Assembly (NCBI GenBank): GCA_902774395.1
Contig: CACYIK010000012.1
Coordinates: 1 to 52,620 of the forward strand
Source of the DNA: an uncultured Bacteroidota bacterium
Lineage (GTDB): Bacteria; Bacteroidota; Bacteroidia; Bacteroidales; P3
DNA: 52,620 nt
Direction of reading: 5' to 3'
In this document: one piece after another, positions 31,023 through 41,058 of the stretch
Layout of the letters: each line of letters starts with the position of its first letter
Position numbering within the stretch: the stretch's first letter is position 1
Position numbers and translations under genes: made by a program
Notes under the pieces: model-generated
The model's database searches: none
Told to the model about the DNA's origin: nothing
What the model saw: the letters and a program-made list of their open reading frames with translations, nothing else

Positions 31023-34000
31023 TCACTGCAATCCACTGAGCTCAGTAAGCACGTCGATGGCTTTTGTGATGGATTGTACACTTTCTATCGAGAGGGTGAG
31101 GCGGTCGGGGGTCTCCTTCAGGCGGCTGGTGCGAGGATGAGCCTGGGCGTACATGATGACCTTGGAGAAGTTGCCGCTCTGGTAAAAGGGACTCTGGGGA
31201 TTGCTCACCAGATGTAGCACCATGCGGTCCTGCTTGAGGACGATTTTCTCGATGCCGAACTCCTTGGCCATGCGGCGCAGGGTGATGGTTCGTATGAGCT
31301 CGTCGACACATGTCGGCACGGGTCCGAAGCGGTCCTCTAGGTGCTCACGGTAGGTGGAGAGCTCTTCTTCTGTGGTAAGTTCGTTGAGCTCCTTATATAG
31401 CAACAGGCGCTCGGAGACAGAGGTGACATAGTCGTCGGGCAGCAGCACCTCGAGGTCGGTCTCGATGGTACATTCCTTCACATACTCCTTGTTCTCTTCG
31501 GCCTCGGCGGCGAAGAGGTCGGCAAAGTCGCTCTCCTTCAACTCCTCGATGGCCTCGTTGAGGATTTTGTGGTACATGTCGTAGCCAATCTCGGAGATGA
31601 AACCCGATTGCTCGGCACCGAGGATATTTCCGGCGCCGCGGATGTCGAGGTCACGCATGGCGATATTGAAGCCGGAACCTATGGAGGAGAACTCCTCGAT
31701 GGCCTTGAGTCGCCGCTGGGCGTCGGGCGTGAGGGTGAGGTAGGAGGGGATGAGGAGGTAGCAGAAAGCCTTGCGGTTGGAACGTCCCACTCGGCCGCGC
31801 ATCTGGTGCAGGTCGGAGAGACCGAACTGCTGCGCATTGTTGATAATCATGGTGTTGGCGTTCGGTATGTCGAGGCCGTTCTCCACGATGGAGGTGGCCA
31901 CGAGCACGTCGATGTCGCCCTCGAGGAAGCGCATGAGGGTCTCCTCGGTATCCTTGCCTTCCATGCGGCCGTGGGCCATGGCCACGCGGGCGTCGGGCAC
32001 GAGGCGCTGCACCAGACCCGCCATCTCGGGCAGGTTCTCCACGCGATTGGAGATGAAGAAGGTCTGTCCGCCGCGGTCCATCTCGTACATGATGGCGTCG
32101 CGGATGAGCTCCTCGTTGAAATCGGAGAGCTCCGTCTCGATGGGCTGGCGGTTGGGCGGCGGCGTCTGGATGACGCTGAGGTCGCGGGCACCCATGAGGG
32201 AGAACTGCAGGGTGCGCGGGATGGGTGTGGCGGTAAGGGTGAGGCAGTCGACGTTGGCTTTCAGCTGCTTGAGCTTCTCCTTGGCGCTGACGCCGAACTT
32301 CTGCTCCTCGTCGATGATGAGGAGTCCGAGGTCCTTGAATTTGAGGTTCTTGTTGGTGATGGCATGGGTGCCGATGAGGATGTCTATCTTGCCCTCTTCG
32401 ACATCTTTATAAATCTGGTTCTTTTCCTTGGTGGTGCGGAAGCGGTTGAGATAGTCGACACGTATGGGCATGCCTTTGAGGCGTTCGCGGAAGGTGTTGT
32501 AGTGCTGGAAGGCGAGGATGGTGTTGGGCACGAGGACGGCCACCTGCTTGTCGTCGCAGCAGGCTTTGAAGGCTGCGCGGATGGCTACCTCGGTCTTGCC
32601 GAAACCCACGTCGCCGCAGATGAGGCGGTCCATGGGGGCGCGCATCTCCATGTCATGTTTCACTGCCACGGTGGCCTTGAGCTGGTCGGGGGTGTCCTCG
32701 TAGAGGAACGAGGCCTCGAGTTGCTCCTGCAACGAGCAGTCCTCGCTGAAGGCGAAGCCCTGCGAGGCTTTGCGCTTGGCATAGAGAGCGATGAGGTCTT
32801 TGGCGATATCCTTGACCTGCTTCTTGGTCTTGGCCTTGAGCACCTGCCACGAGTTGCTGCCCAGGCGGTTGAGGGTGGGAGCCTCGCCCTCACGACCTAC
32901 GTAGCGTGATATCTTATGCAGGCCATGGATGGAGATGTATAGCACGTCGCCACCCTTGTAGATGAGACGGATGAGCTCCTGGCTCTTGCCGTTGTTGGTC
33001 ACCTTCTCGAGACCCGAGAAGCGGCCGACGCCGTAGTCGATATGGGTGACGAAGTCGCCGGGCTTGAGCTCGAAGAGTTCCTTGAGGGTCAGCGCCTCGT
33101 GGGTGGAGCGCAGGTCCTTGACGGTGTATTTGTGGTAGCGGTCGAAGATTTCGTGGTCGGTGTAGCAGAGGACTTTGGTGTCGTGGTCGACGAAACCATG
33201 ACTTAATTGAAAATTGAAAATTGAAAATTGAAAATTATTATCGTCCGATTCGTCGAGGATTTTTCGGAGTCTCTTTTCCTGGCTGTCGTTGCTGACGGTG
33301 ATGAGGAGGTGGTAGCCGCGGTCGGCGTAGTCGGCGAGGTTGGCGGTGAGGAGGTCGAACTGCTTGTTGAAGGCGGGCTGCGGGTCGCTGTGGTGCTCTA
33401 GGCGGTCGGCCTGCGAGAAGTAGTGGCTGTTGCCGTATTCTATGATTCTGCAGTCGAGGAGTTTGTGGAGGAACTCGTTGGCGGAGCAGCTCATCTCCTC
33501 GGGCTTCGGTAGGGTCCCGGCCACGGGGTGCTCTTTGTCGGCCAGACGGTCGTTGTAGGCTTTTCGGGTGTCGGCCAGCAGCTTCTCCATCTGCTCTGCA
33601 GCCATCATCAGACTCTGAGTCCATACGATATCGTCGCTGCCGAAATACTCCATTAGCGACACTCTTGAACTGTTGTCTTGCACTCCTTCCTCTTTTTGCA
33701 CTCCCTGAAAATCGGGTACGATATCGATACGGTCCATCTGCTTGACGCTGAGCTGGCTGACAGCGTTGTAGGTGCGGAGGGAGTCGACTTCGTCGTCAAA
33801 GAATTCGATGCGGAAGGGCAGGTCGGAGGCGTAGGAGTAGACGTCGACGATGCCGCCGCGGACGGCATACTGGCCGGGTTCGACGACGAAGTCCTCGCGC
33901 TCGAAGCCCAGCTCCTGCAGGCGCTCCACGGCCTCCCACATGTCGAGTTTCTGTCCTCGGCTGATGCGGAAGGTGTTGGCACGGAAGGTGTTCGAGGAGA

Positions 34001-34463
34001 CCACCTTTTCGCTCAGCGCGTCGGCATAAGAGATTACGATGAGGGGCTCCGAGCTGCTCAAGGCTTTCACCACCTCGTTGCGCATCAGCAGGTTGGCATT
34101 CTCCGTCTGCTCCGGGTCATAATGGTATGCCTTGCGGTAGCTTGTTGGGAAGAGCATGACGGATAATGATGAATGATGAGTGATGAATGATGAATTGGCA
34201 GATTCACTTCGTTCATCATTCATCATTCCACATTCCACATTAAGCAGTGCTTCTATGTCGTTCTGCAGATAGTAGGCTTCCTCCTTCGACGGAGCGATGA
34301 CCAGCTGGTTCACCGTCGGTCGCTGCATGGCCAGTGCCGCGATGGCTACCGCAGGCAAAGACCCTGTGAGACCGTCTACATGCACGCGCGCCTTCGTCGT
34401 TCCGAGGTGTTCTAAAATATCCTTGATGAGTGAGCTATCTTTGTATAGGTCAGTGAGTACCAT
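31023..34463 (-). CDS. mfd: Transcription-repair coupling factor Mfd
   Basis: A 1146-residue DNA translocase that removes stalled RNA polymerase and recruits UvrA to damage. Order: UvrB-like N-terminal part, the RNAP-interaction domain (FVTHIDYGVGRFSGLEKV), then the helicase with Walker A GDVGFGKTEVA, DEEQ (IIDEEQKFGV), TATPIPRTLQFSL and QMRGRVGRS, and the C-terminal TRCF domain. Odd: two in-frame repeat insertions, at residues about 74-101 (ECGMMNDE ... NSSFITHHSS) and where NNFQFSIFNFQLS is encoded (33204-33240). A third possible one is a GGAGTGCAA pair near 33680-33712. All are in surface-loop-like places, and motifs are intact. Confidence 0.95.
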   Translation of the reverse strand: MVLTDLYKDSSLIKDILEHLGTTKARVHVDGLTGSLPAVAIAALAMQRPTVNQLVIAPSKEEAYYLQNDIEALLNVECGMMNDERSESANSSFITHHSSLSVMLFPTSYRKAYHYDPEQTENANLLMRNEVVKALSSSEPLIVISYADALSEKVVSSNTFRANTFRISRGQKLDMWEAVERLQELGFEREDFVVEPGQYAVRGGIVDVYSYASDLPFRIEFFDDEVDSLRTYNAVSQLSVKQMDRIDIVPDFQGVQKEEGVQDNSSRVSLMEYFGSDDIVWTQSLMMAAEQMEKLLADTRKAYNDRLADKEHPVAGTLPKPEEMSCSANEFLHKLLDCRIIEYGNSHYFSQADRLEHHSDPQPAFNKQFDLLTANLADYADRGYHLLITVSNDSQEKRLRKILDESDDNNFQFSIFNFQLSHGFVDHDTKVLCYTDHEIFDRYHKYTVKDLRSTHEALTLKELFELKPGDFVTHIDYGVGRFSGLEKVTNNGKSQELIRLIYKGGDVLYISIHGLHKISRYVGREGEAPTLNRLGSNSWQVLKAKTKKQVKDIAKDLIALYAKRKASQGFAFSEDCSLQEQLEASFLYEDTPDQLKATVAVKHDMEMRAPMDRLICGDVGFGKTEVAIRAAFKACCDDKQVAVLVPNTILAFQHYNTFRERLKGMPIRVDYLNRFRTTKEKNQIYKDVEEGKIDILIGTHAITNKNLKFKDLGLLIIDEEQKFGVSAKEKLKQLKANVDCLTLTATPIPRTLQFSLMGARDLSVIQTPPPNRQPIETELSDFNEELIRDAIMYEMDRGGQTFFISNRVENLPEMAGLVQRLVPDARVAMAHGRMEGKDTEETLMRFLEGDIDVLVATSIVENGLDIPNANTMIINNAQQFGLSDLHQMRGRVGRSNRKAFCYLLIPSYLTLTPDAQRRLKAIEEFSSIGSGFNIAMRDLDIRGAGNILGAEQSGFISEIGYDMYHKILNEAIEELKESDFADLFAAEAEENKEYVKECTIETDLEVLLPDDYVTSVSERLLLYKELNELTTEEELSTYREHLEDRFGPVPTCVDELIRTITLRRMAKEFGIEKIVLKQDRMVLHLVSNPQSPFYQSGNFSKVIMYAQAHPRTSRLKETPDRLTLSIESVQSITKAIDVLTELSGLQ
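33204..33240 (-). repeat. In-frame TTTCAAT heptamer array in mfd
   Basis: On the minus strand TTTTCAATTTTCAATTTTCA and on, ending AATTAAG. It encodes FQFSIFNFQLS. The same unit in the same phase occurs in the signal peptides of dacB and the PepSY-like protein. Confidence 0.88.
34161..34242 (-). repeat. In-frame palindromic TCATCAC-type element in mfd
   Basis: On the minus strand a left arm GGAATGATGAATGATGAA, a short middle with GAAGTGAATCTGCC, and a right arm TTCATCATTCATCACTC. It encodes ECGMMNDERSESANSSFITH. A second copy, same orientation to the gene and same phase, is in the Opp-type ATPase (51018-51105). Confidence 0.9.
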
Positions 34464-34489
34464 GGAATACTAGCATTGAATCGAAAATG

Positions 34490-34497
34490 CAAATATA
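34490..34497 (-). promoter_or_regulatory. Promoter -7 box of mfd
   Basis: TATATTTG on the minus strand followed by CATTTTCG, about 26 bases before the mfd ATG. Confidence 0.68.
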
Positions 34498-34567
34498 CGA
34501 AATAAAGTTGACGGTCATATAATATTTATCGCGTGCGTGCGTTATTACTTAACTAAAAAATAGACTT

Positions 34568-36115
34568 ATGAAGACATCGATTCTTTGGGCTGATGACGAG
34601 ATAGAACTTTTGAAGCCTCATATTTTGTTTCTTGAGGAGAAAGGCTGTGAAGTGGTGGGCGTGCAGTCGGGTAGCGACGCATTGGATGTGCTGGAGGAGC
34701 AGCAGCCTGATATCGTGTTCCTCGACGAGCAGATGCCGGGTTTGAGCGGCATCGACACCCTGGGCCGCATCAAGGAGCGCTGGCCCCAGCTGCCGGTGGT
34801 GATGATCACCAAGAGCGAGGAAGAGGGAGTGATGGAGGATGCGCTGGGTGGAAAAATCAGCGACTACCTCATCAAGCCGGTGAATCCTAACCAGATATGG
34901 CTTACGGTGAAGAAGCACACTGAGCTGAAGCGTCTGCAGAGCGAGCACTCGACGATGAACTACCAGCAGCGCTTCCGCGAGATAGGCATGCAGCTGCAAG
35001 AACGCATGAACGCCGAGGAATGGATAGAGGTGTACAAGAAGCTTGTCTACTGGGACCTGGAGCTTGCCGGCACCGAGGACGACAATATCCATGAGATCTT
35101 CATGTCGCAGAAGCATGAAGCCGACCAGCAGTTCTGCCGTTTTTATGAGAATCACTACCTCGACTGGCTGAACGGCAGCGAGGAAAAGCCGGTGATGAGT
35201 CCTACGGTATTGAAAGAAAGGATGTTCCCTCTGCTGAAGGAAGGGAAGCCTACATTCTTGATAGTGATAGACAATTTCCGCTACGACCAGTGGAAGATGG
35301 TGCAGCCGTTGGTGGAGCAGTATTTCCGCATGGAGCGCGACGACATCTACTACACCATTGTGCCGACGACGACACAGTTCGCCCGCAATGCGATGTTCGC
35401 CGGATTGATGCCGAGCGAGATAGAGAAGAAATATCCGCAGTACTGGGTGAACGAGGACGAGGAGGGATGGAAGAATCAGTATGAGTCCGAGCTGTTGCAG
35501 GAGAACCTGCGACGTCACGGCATCGGGGTGAAGATGAGCTACAACAAGGTGCTCAACGCCCAGTATGGCCGCAAGCTGGTGGATCGTGTGCCCGAATTGA
35601 TGCACAACGGTCTGAATGTGATTATCTACAATTTCATCGACATGCTGAGTCATGCGCGCACAGACAGCGACATTGTGCGTGAGCTGGCGGTGGATGAGAA
35701 GGCCTACCGCAGCCTGACGCTGTCGTGGCTGGAACACTCGCCGCTGCTCGAGATACTGAAGGCGCTGTCGGAGCGGGATGTCAATATCATCATTACCACC
35801 GACCACGGCAGCGTGAAGATCGACCGGCCGGTGAAGGTGAAGGGTGACCGCGATATCAGCGTGAACCTGCGCTATAAGCAGGGCCGTCTGCTCGACTACA
35901 ACGCCAAGGAGGTCTTCGAGGTGAAGGATCCTGCCAAACTGTTCCTGCCCCGCAGGCATGTGACGAGCCCCTATATCTTCTGCCGTGCGGGCGACTTCTT
36001 CGCCTACCCCAACAACTATAACGAGTATGTGCGCTACTACACAGGCACCTTCCAGCATGGTGGCGTGTCGATGGAGGAAGTTCTCGTCCCCTTCGTGAAG
36101 CTGGGGAATAAATAA
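34568..36115 (+). CDS. porX: PorX: response regulator with PglZ-type effector domain
   Basis: A 515-residue two-domain protein. The receiver domain (about 1-120) has ILWADDE (Asp9, Asp10), the phosphate-accepting D53 in VFLDEQMPG, and the K of YLIKP. The C-terminal alkaline-phosphatase-superfamily PglZ domain has FLIVIDNFRYDQW, the TTTQFARNAMF nucleophile region and IITTDHGSVK. This is the architecture of PorX, which controls the type IX secretion system in Porphyromonas and Flavobacterium; its PglZ domain is a zinc phosphodiesterase. The length is close to the P. gingivalis protein. PorY, SigP and secretion genes are not in the window. A secreted protein gene follows 11 bp later. Confidence 0.93.
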   Translation: MKTSILWADDEIELLKPHILFLEEKGCEVVGVQSGSDALDVLEEQQPDIVFLDEQMPGLSGIDTLGRIKERWPQLPVVMITKSEEEGVMEDALGGKISDYLIKPVNPNQIWLTVKKHTELKRLQSEHSTMNYQQRFREIGMQLQERMNAEEWIEVYKKLVYWDLELAGTEDDNIHEIFMSQKHEADQQFCRFYENHYLDWLNGSEEKPVMSPTVLKERMFPLLKEGKPTFLIVIDNFRYDQWKMVQPLVEQYFRMERDDIYYTIVPTTTQFARNAMFAGLMPSEIEKKYPQYWVNEDEEGWKNQYESELLQENLRRHGIGVKMSYNKVLNAQYGRKLVDRVPELMHNGLNVIIYNFIDMLSHARTDSDIVRELAVDEKAYRSLTLSWLEHSPLLEILKALSERDVNIIITTDHGSVKIDRPVKVKGDRDISVNLRYKQGRLLDYNAKEVFEVKDPAKLFLPRRHVTSPYIFCRAGDFFAYPNNYNEYVRYYTGTFQHGGVSMEEVLVPFVKLGNK

Positions 36116-36126
36116 GAATCAAATAC

Positions 36127-37617
36127 ATGAGGAATATGAAGAGAATAATACTGTTGATGGCCGCAGTCATGGTGGCGGGCGCCATGCAGGGACAGAATGT
36201 GATAATCAAGAAGGGCAACGAAGGCAATCGTACCGACCCGCAGATGGTGGCGAACGGACGCTACCTGGCTACCGTTGACGGTTTGGACTGCTGGCTGACC
36301 CAGAGCGAGGAGGGTGCGCGTGGATTTGTGGAGGACGAAGACTGGCAGGTGGTGCGTCTGAACGACGACATGTTCCCGCTGGAACGCCGTGAGTTGCTTA
36401 TGACAGAACATTGTGTGCCGCTGGCCTGGGCTGTCAAAGGCAAGTGGGCCTCGATGTTGCTGGTGGACAGCAGCCAGCGCAAGCAGACCACGGTGCTCAA
36501 GGCTTCGGTGTCGCTGGACAGCCTGCAGCTGAAGGACGGTCGCGTGGACACGGTGACGAAGTTCGCCTATGCCAAGAAAGACCGCTGTCATGTGTGGGGC
36601 GCCATGTCGGCCAACGGAGAATACATGGGTACGCTGAGTGTGGTGCAGTATACCGAGCGGAAGCAGTATATCTCGATAGCCACGGTGTATGACGCCGAGC
36701 TGAAGGAGGTTTGGTCGAGGGAGTTCGCCGTAGGGACGGTAGAGTGCATCTATATCACCGACGATGGCCGTATGCTGACGCTGGGCACCGAGCGCGAGGG
36801 TGAAGAGGAACACTTCATCATCTGTGTGATAGACCGCCGTGGCGGCGACAAATTCAATATGACCGTGCAATGCGAGCCTGTGAAAGACATGCGGATAGTG
36901 AATGTCTTGGGGCCTCAGATGCTCTGCGCAGGTCTCATCAAGCCTGCCGACGCCAAGAAGGATGAGAACCTGACGTTAGGTGTGGCGACGCTGTCGTTCA
37001 ACCTCGATTCGATGTCGATAGGTGGTTTCACGATGCGCTACTTCCAGAACGAGGACATCAACATCCTGACGAATGAGAAGACAAAGAAGATACAGAGAGA
37101 TAGAGAGTTGCCTGATGTGGCCCCGCTGAGTTATGTCCCTACCTCCTATGGAATGGTGATGGCCGTGGGACGCATGGTGGAAGAAAAGGATGTCAACGCT
37201 AACGGCACGAAGACATGCGATTATAATGGAGTGGGTATCCATCTGGTGGCCGTCGACGCCACCGGTGCGGTGAAGTGGGTGCGCAACGTGCGCCGCAACG
37301 ACAGACAGACCGACAGCAAGGCACTGCTGAGGACGCCGCTTTTCATGATGGGCGAGACGCTGTGTCTGGTGAAGAACGAGAACCGCAAGGAACCGGGTGA
37401 GTATATCATTTCGAACGATGCCAGAGAGTATGAGGTGGGCGACAAGAGCAACCTCGTGCTTTATCGCTTCAGCGAGGAGGGCGACGTGAGGAAAGATGTG
37501 CTGGAGCGCAAGACCAAGCAGGCCCTAGGCGCTGCGGCGTTGAGATACGACGGTACGGCGCTGCTGATAACCGTCAAAGGAAGCAAGACCCGTAAGATGG
37601 AGATGACGTTGCAGTAG
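36127..37617 (+). CDS. Secreted protein of unknown function, beta-propeller-like
   Basis: A 496-residue protein with a signal peptide (MKRIILLMAAVMVAGAMQGQ within the first 23 residues). The rest is a succession of strand-rich repeats: ISIATVYDAELKEVWSREF, CIYITDDGRMLTLG, HLVAVDATGAVKWVRNV and ALRYDGTALLITVKG. This recalls a propeller or YncE-like fold, but no named family is clear. It lies directly after porX, 11 bp apart, so it may be cotranscribed with it. No T9SS sorting domain is visible at the C-terminus. Confidence 0.65.
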   Translation: MRNMKRIILLMAAVMVAGAMQGQNVIIKKGNEGNRTDPQMVANGRYLATVDGLDCWLTQSEEGARGFVEDEDWQVVRLNDDMFPLERRELLMTEHCVPLAWAVKGKWASMLLVDSSQRKQTTVLKASVSLDSLQLKDGRVDTVTKFAYAKKDRCHVWGAMSANGEYMGTLSVVQYTERKQYISIATVYDAELKEVWSREFAVGTVECIYITDDGRMLTLGTEREGEEEHFIICVIDRRGGDKFNMTVQCEPVKDMRIVNVLGPQMLCAGLIKPADAKKDENLTLGVATLSFNLDSMSIGGFTMRYFQNEDINILTNEKTKKIQRDRELPDVAPLSYVPTSYGMVMAVGRMVEEKDVNANGTKTCDYNGVGIHLVAVDATGAVKWVRNVRRNDRQTDSKALLRTPLFMMGETLCLVKNENRKEPGEYIISNDAREYEVGDKSNLVLYRFSEEGDVRKDVLERKTKQALGAAALRYDGTALLITVKGSKTRKMEMTLQ

Positions 37618-37643
37618 GCAACAGTTAAGTAGTTCTGTAGACT

Positions 37644-40448
37644 GTGGATTATATCAAGATTAAGGGAGCACGGGCGAATAACCTGAAGAATATCGACGTC
37701 GAGATACCGCAAGGCAAGCTGGTGGTAATCACGGGCCTCAGCGGTAGCGGCAAGTCGAGTCTGGCTTTTGATACCCTCTTCGCCGAGGGACAGCGCCGCT
37801 ATGTGGAGAGCATGAGCTCGTATGCCCGCCAGTTCCTGGGACGCATGACCAAGCCCGAGGTGGATTACATCCTCGGCCTCTCGCCGGCGGTGGCCATCGA
37901 ACAGAAGGTCAACACCTCCAATCCCCGCTCCACCGTGGGCACCAGCACCGAGATTTACGAATACCTGAAGCTGATGTTCGCCCGCATCGGACGTACCTTC
38001 TCGCCCGTGAGCGGCACGGAGGTGAAACGTCATTCCGTGAGCGATGTGGTGGACTTTATTTTAGGAAGTAAGGAGTCAGGAGATAAGGAGACAGATAGTA
38101 AGGTGATGATACTGGCGCCGCTGGAGGACAGCAAGGAGCGTCCGCTGCGCTCGCAGCTAGAGATATTGCACCAGGAGGGCTACCAGCGTGTGATGGTGAA
38201 AGGTACGGTGATGCGCATCGAGGACATCGGCAATGTGGAGCTGGACAAGGAGGTCTACCTCGTCATCGACCGTGTGACGGTGAACCCCAACGACGACGAG
38301 CTGAAAGCCAGGGTAGGGGAGAGCGTACAGGCCGCCTTCTTCGAAGGACGCGGCTCGTGCCGCATCGCTGTGGTCGGCGGTTCTACTGCCGACTTCAGCA
38401 ACCGCTTCGAGGCCGATGGCATCACCTTCGAGAAGCCCAATCCCAACTTCTTCTCTTTCAACAACCCCTATGGCGCCTGCCCCACCTGTCAGGGCTACGG
38501 CAGCGTCATCGGCATCGACGAGAACCTCGTGGTGCCCAACAAGAGCCGTAGTATCTACGAGAACGCTGTGGTGTGCTGGAATGGCGATAAGATGCAGGAC
38601 GTGAAACGCGAATTCATCCGCCATGCTGCGGTAATCGACTTCCCCATACATAAGCCCTACTACGAGCTGACCCCCGAGCAGAAAGATATCCTTTGGCACG
38701 GCGACGGCACATGGGAGGGCATCGACGGCTTCTTCCGCTGGGTAGAGAGCCAGAGCTACAAGATACAGTACCGTGTCATGCTGGCACGTTACCGTGGCCG
38801 CACGGTGTGCCCCGAATGTCACGGCCGTCGTCTCCGCAAGGATGCGGAATATGTGAAGGTGGACGGCCTCAGCATCAGCGACCTCACGGAGATGCCCGTG
38901 TCGAAGTTGGTGACGTGGTTCTGCGATATCGAGAGTCGCCTCACACCTCACGAGTGCGCTGTCACCGAGCGCCTCCTCACCGAAATCAAGCACCGCCTCG
39001 GCTACCTCGTCGACGTGGGCCTAGGATACCTCACCCTCAACCGTCTGAGCAATAGCCTCAGCGGCGGCGAGAGCCAGCGCATCAACCTGGCTACCTCGTT
39101 GGGTAGTTCGCTGGTGGGAAGCATGTACATCCTCGATGAGCCCTCCATAGGACTCCACTCGCGCGATACCGGCCAGCTCATCAATGTCCTCAAGCGCCTG
39201 CGTGACCTCGGCAATACCGTCATCGTGGTGGAACACGACGAGGATATCATCCGCGCCGCCGACTACCTTATCGACATAGGCCCCGGCGCCGGCAGGCTCG
39301 GTGGCGAAGTGGTCTACAGCGGCGACCTAAAAATCCTTAATAACCCTAAGGGCGCTAAAGCCCCTAAGGTTCCTAAAGACAGCCTCACCTTCGACTACCT
39401 CCTCGGGCGCCGTGCCATCGCCGTCCCCAAGAGCCGTCGCCGCTGGCGCGACCGCATCTCGATACATGGAGCCTACTGCAACAACCTCAAGCATATCGAT
39501 GTCGACATCCCTCTGGGGGTGTTGACGGTGGTCACGGGCGTGAGCGGCAGCGGCAAGACGAGCCTCATCCGCCGTGTGCTCTTCGACGTGCTGCAGCGGC
39601 GCTTCGAGGGCGCTTCGGACTATGTGGGCAGCTGTGTGGAGCTGGACGGCGACGTGCGCCGCATTGCGGCCGTCGAGATGGTCGACCAGAACCCCATCGG
39701 CCGCTCTTCGCGCAGCAACCCCGCCACCTACATGAAGGTCTTCGACGAGGTGCGTGCCCTCTATGCCAAGCAGCCGCTGGCGAAGACTCGCGGATACAAG
39801 GCGGGCTTCTTCTCCTTCAACGTCGAGGGCGGCCGCTGCGAGAACTGCCAGGGCGAGGGACAGGTCACCGTGAGCATGCAGTTTATGAGCGACGTCCACC
39901 TCGTCTGCGACGAGTGCCACGGCAGCCGCTATAAGGACGAAGCCCTGGAGGTACTCTACAAAGGGAAGAATATCAGCGAGATCCTCGAGATGACTGTCGA
40001 CCAGGCTCTCGACTTCTTCGACAGCGACGAGACACGCTCCATCTACACCCGTCTGAAACCGCTGCAGGATGTCGGACTGGGCTATCTGATGCTGGGACAG
40101 TCGTCAAGTTCGCTTTCGGGAGGCGAATGCCAGCGCATCAAGCTGGCGTCCTACCTCGTCAAAGGCGAGGCCGAGCAGCCCATGCTGTTCATCTTCGACG
40201 AACCCTCCACGGGTCTCCATTTCCACGATATCCAGAAGCTCCTCGCGGCCTTCGACCGCCTCATTGAGCGTGGCCACAGCATCGTGGTCATCGAGCACCA
40301 CCACGACATCATCAAGGTGGCCGACTGGGTCATCGACATGGGTCCCGAGGGTGGCGACGAGGGCGGCAACGTGGTCTTCGCCGGCACGCCCGAAGACCTC
40401 CTCAAATGCAAGGAATCCTATACCGCAAAATATCTCAAATTAGAGTAA
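37644..40448 (+). CDS. uvrA: Excinuclease ABC subunit A
   Basis: A 934-residue damage-sensing ATPase of nucleotide excision repair. First Walker [10 protein letters not shown] (31-39) and signature [12 protein letters not shown]; second Walker [10 protein letters not shown] and [12 protein letters not shown]. Zinc modules: CPTCQG, CPECHG and the C-terminal CENCQG...CDECHG. Start is GTG 37644 (GTG GAT TAT). Two odd segments: residues about 140-153 ([13 protein letters not shown]), from an AGGAGATAAGG-like repeat, and a 9-bp CCTAAGG repeat coding [14 protein letters not shown] at about 566-579, between the two halves. The C-terminal LE and TAA begin an ATTAG repeat. Confidence 0.95.
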   Translation: MDYIKIKGARANNLKNIDVEIPQGKLVVITGLSGSGKSSLAFDTLFAEGQRRYVESMSSYARQFLGRMTKPEVDYILGLSPAVAIEQKVNTSNPRSTVGTSTEIYEYLKLMFARIGRTFSPVSGTEVKRHSVSDVVDFILGSKESGDKETDSKVMILAPLEDSKERPLRSQLEILHQEGYQRVMVKGTVMRIEDIGNVELDKEVYLVIDRVTVNPNDDELKARVGESVQAAFFEGRGSCRIAVVGGSTADFSNRFEADGITFEKPNPNFFSFNNPYGACPTCQGYGSVIGIDENLVVPNKSRSIYENAVVCWNGDKMQDVKREFIRHAAVIDFPIHKPYYELTPEQKDILWHGDGTWEGIDGFFRWVESQSYKIQYRVMLARYRGRTVCPECHGRRLRKDAEYVKVDGLSISDLTEMPVSKLVTWFCDIESRLTPHECAVTERLLTEIKHRLGYLVDVGLGYLTLNRLSNSLSGGESQRINLATSLGSSLVGSMYILDEPSIGLHSRDTGQLINVLKRLRDLGNTVIVVEHDEDIIRAADYLIDIGPGAGRLGGEVVYSGDLKILNNPKGAKAPKVPKDSLTFDYLLGRRAIAVPKSRRRWRDRISIHGAYCNNLKHIDVDIPLGVLTVVTGVSGSGKTSLIRRVLFDVLQRRFEGASDYVGSCVELDGDVRRIAAVEMVDQNPIGRSSRSNPATYMKVFDEVRALYAKQPLAKTRGYKAGFFSFNVEGGRCENCQGEGQVTVSMQFMSDVHLVCDECHGSRYKDEALEVLYKGKNISEILEMTVDQALDFFDSDETRSIYTRLKPLQDVGLGYLMLGQSSSSLSGGECQRIKLASYLVKGEAEQPMLFIFDEPSTGLHFHDIQKLLAAFDRLIERGHSIVVIEHHHDIIKVADWVIDMGPEGGDEGGNVVFAGTPEDLLKCKESYTAKYLKLE
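39327..39381 (+). repeat. In-frame 9-bp CCTAAGG-type repeat in uvrA
   Basis: CCTAAGGGC, GCTAAAGCC, CCTAAGGTT and CCTAAAGAC follow each other in the linker between the two ATPase halves, coding for a P-K-x triplet pattern. It is similar in unit length and in the CTAAGG word to the ileS repeat. Confidence 0.75.
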
Positions 40449-40505
40449 TTAGCCTGTAATTAAACTGTGTAAGCAATTAGTTGAATTAGAATAATTAGCC
40501 GTTTA
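40440..40505 (+). repeat. ATTAG-rich repeat after uvrA
   Basis: TTAGAGTAATTAGCC, ATTAGTTGAATTAGAATAATTAGCC. It contains the uvrA stop (TAA 40446-40448). Only 10 bases separate its end from the next ATG. Confidence 0.6.
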
Positions 40506-40515
40506 ATAAAAGTAT

Positions 40516-41058
40516 ATGTTCGAAACTGAAATCAAGAAAATCAAACGCACCTCACAGATTTGCCTGTGGGGCTCCGTGGCCGTGGTCATCCTGACGGCCC
40601 TCTTCCTGTATGCCACTCCGTGGTATTTCCCCCAGACACGTCAGGTGTCCGACGCGATGATGCTGTCCGGCAGCGTCCTGACGGTCCTGGCCGTCAGCAT
40701 GGCCCTGCTGACTATCCGCAAGCGTGTGCCACGTCTGCGGCAGGCCGAAAGCCTCGATACCAAACTCAAAGGCTATGCCTCGCACGTGAGCTCTTTCTAT
40801 GGCGCTATCTTCGTGGTGGTCTTGGTGCTCTCTGTGTTGGCAGTGTTGGCGAACCGTCGCATGCTCCTGCCTCTCTCCATGCTCACCACGCTGATGCTCT
40901 TCTTGGCCTTCCCCAACATCTACCGCATGAAGGTAGACCTCGGACTGACTGACGACGAGATGCGCTCCCTCTTTGGCGACGAGTATATCCCTGACGAGCG
41001 CCCCGAGGAGCCTGTGGTGCAGAACGAGGAAGAAACAAAAGAGGAGAATGAGGACTAA
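40516..41058 (+). CDS. Small polytopic membrane protein (hypothetical)
   Basis: A 180-residue protein with four hydrophobic segments at about residues 16-35, 47-66, 95-113 and 116-132. Acidic and proline-rich C-terminal tail (DERPEEPVVQNEEETKEENED). Between helices 2 and 3 there is a basic RKRVPRLRQAESLDTKLKGY loop. I do not recognise it. The last 11 bases overlap the start of mnmE, so translation is probably coupled. Confidence 0.7.
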   Translation: MFETEIKKIKRTSQICLWGSVAVVILTALFLYATPWYFPQTRQVSDAMMLSGSVLTVLAVSMALLTIRKRVPRLRQAESLDTKLKGYASHVSSFYGAIFVVVLVLSVLAVLANRRMLLPLSMLTTLMLFLAFPNIYRMKVDLGLTDDEMRSLFGDEYIPDERPEEPVVQNEEETKEENED

